Assembly (NCBI RefSeq): GCF_001571775.1
Contig: NZ_LRVM01000002.1
Location: 370,367-434,366 of the forward strand
Source of the DNA: Anaerotignum neopropionicum
GTDB taxonomy: Bacteria; Bacillota; Clostridia; Lachnospirales; Anaerotignaceae
Direction: 5' to 3'
DNA length: 64,000 bases
Below are positions 63,180-64,000 of the stretch, piece by piece; positions within the stretch are counted from its first letter, which is position 1; each line of letters opens with the position of its first letter. The translations under genes and the position numbers were made by a program. The notes under the pieces are model-generated. The model did no database searches. It had not been told where the DNA came from and saw only the letters and a list, made by a program, of their open reading frames with translations.

Positions 63180-63514
63180 ATGGGATATCGGAAAACTAGT
63201 AGTAAACAAAATTATTTTTTTTGACTGTAATCTTTTCTAAAATTGACGTAGTCAAATAAAATTGTAACAAGGCTGTAAAATTTATCATGCAGTTCAATGG
63301 GTGTTATATGAAGTAAGTCCACCATTGTAAAAATGAGGGAGAGCGGTTTCAAATTTGTGTTAGCCAAAAATCTAATATAAGACGAGAAATATAAGGAATA
63401 GTTACTGAGGGGCAGAGCCCAATTTGCCCAAAATGCAACTGTAAGGGCTTGTTGTCTGTATAATGCAGGCGGCAAGCCTTTTAACTATGCATTTCTGCGC
63501 CAATTGTTGTAATA
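63180..63514 (+). repeat. Long direct repeat, copy B
   Basis: Second copy of the sequence at 62140-62481, with scattered substitutions and small gaps (estimated by eye at 85-90% identity). It also contains the TATAAT and an ATG followed by codons like those in copy A (MQAA.LLTM.FCA.CCN), but its frame stops after 18 codons, where IS3-type sequence begins. Confidence 0.85.
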
Positions 63515-63515
63515 A

Positions 63516-63740
63516 ATAGTTCTGCTTTGAGATGATCCCTGGGCTCAAAATCTTGTAGGCACATCAGCTCATTCTTAAGCAATCCAAAGAAATTTTCAAT
63601 TACGGCATTGTCTATCAACCTCTTTACGGCTCATGCTTTGATGAACGCTTCTCAATCTGAGCATACGTTGGTACTACTTGTGATGATAGTGCCAGCCTCA
63701 GTCTGAATGCAGAATGAGCGCTCCACCTTTGGTAGATGTG
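63516..63740 (-). pseudogene. Decayed IS3/IS150-type transposase (OrfB) fragment
   Basis: On the minus strand GALILHSD, a stop, GWHYHH, a stop, then (after a frame change) DNAVIENFFGLLKNEL and DFEPRDHLKAEL are the end of the DDE integrase core. At least two stops and one frameshift; no intact ends seen. It sits inside what was agrB. Confidence 0.75.
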
Positions 63741-63935
63741 TTACCATAGAAAACACTGGTCTAGAATCATTTCAAACGTTTTGTGGAACAGCAATGCGGT
63801 AAGGATTAGCAATATATCAGAGAACAGTTCATTTAGCATACATTCTGCGCCATAGGCATAAATTTCATAGTCATCCCGGCTTGCTCCATTTTCCACGAGC
63901 CAATTTGCCCATGTGTTTGCAAATTTAATAATCAT
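63741..63935 (-). pseudogene. agrB: AgrB-like protein, N-terminal fragment
   Basis: ATG 63935 after AAGGAGAG. IKFANTWANWLVENGASRDDYEIYAYGAECML and the following hydrophobic helix match the beginning of AgrB peptidases, which process quorum-sensing peptides in the membrane. After about 55 residues the IS3-like sequence replaces it. The rest of an agr locus is not in the window. Confidence 0.65.
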
Positions 63936-64000
63936 GATAGCACTCTCCTTACAAAATGGTGTCTAAAAAAGTTTTTCTTACATCCTCAAGGTGGGTATTG

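Noticed and set aside
62140..63514. Composite transposon flanked by two insertion sequences
   Set aside because: The repeats contain no transposase frame and no terminal inverted repeats; the nearby IS3 fragment is outside them.

Overview
The window looks like accessory DNA from a low-GC Gram-positive bacterium of the class Clostridia. The reasons are AT-rich genes with strong GGAGG ribosome sites, many TTG and GTG starts, sigma-A-type promoters, several large serine recombinases with zinc-ribbon tails, and conjugation proteins of the CD1108 and CD1110 types known from clostridial integrative elements. I see no rRNA, tRNA or CRISPR array. The species cannot be named from the sequence. Almost everything here is mobile, defensive or decaying.

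Layout. (1) 1-16.3 kb: a rearranged integrative conjugative element. It has a sigma-like regulator, a small SHOCT-like protein, an intact serine recombinase, a second recombinase fused in frame to the back half of a VirB4 ATPase, a HipB/HipA-like pair, an NlpC/P60 wall hydrolase, DUF3846 genes, two larger HipA-like kinases, an IS200-type insertion, a possible oriT, a MobC-like protein, a truncated MobP3 relaxase joined to a broken Ig-repeat surface protein, and a Toprim protein. Base composition rises after about 11.5 kb, so two elements appear to have been joined by deletion. (2) 16.4-20.8 kb: cargo-like metabolic genes: a histidine phosphatase, then on the minus strand uppP, the fetAB iron exporter, a MarR regulator and a hemerythrin protein. 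(3) 20.9-22.2 kb: a recombinase lacking its catalytic domain. (4) 22.3-34.4 kb: a defence cluster with an ABC three-component system plus nuclease, a large PD-(D/E)XK protein, an IS21 element, a UPF0489 protein and a two-gene cassette of unknown function. (5) 34.5-46.1 kb: another recombinase tail, then the most striking block: DUF1413, a DUF1156 DNA methylase, a Cas4-like nuclease/SF1 helicase, a dGTPase-family HD enzyme, a DUF1016 nuclease and a membrane-anchored coiled-coil protein. (6) 46.1-53.8 kb: debris and cassettes: the tail of an rRNA-methyltransferase-like gene, an OLD-family nuclease with a truncated UvrD partner, a possible small toxin peptide, terminase and TnpV remnants, a DUF2383 protein, a Fic protein with a repeated upstream motif, and a frameshifted nuclease. 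(7) 53.8-60.5 kb: AbiE toxin-antitoxin, a TOTE-type primase-helicase with a UPF0158 partner, and an intact serine recombinase. (8) 60.5-64 kb: an inverted recombinase tail that cuts a two-component system, a pair of about 340-bp direct repeats around an unknown gene, and a decayed IS3 transposase that truncates agrB.

How it fits together. Repeated recombinase tails, decayed attachment-like sequences and half-genes suggest successive insertions and deletions at one hotspot, which collected at least six likely anti-phage cassettes. Enzyme classes are read from visible motifs. Assignment to a defence role is inferred from family knowledge and neighbourhood.
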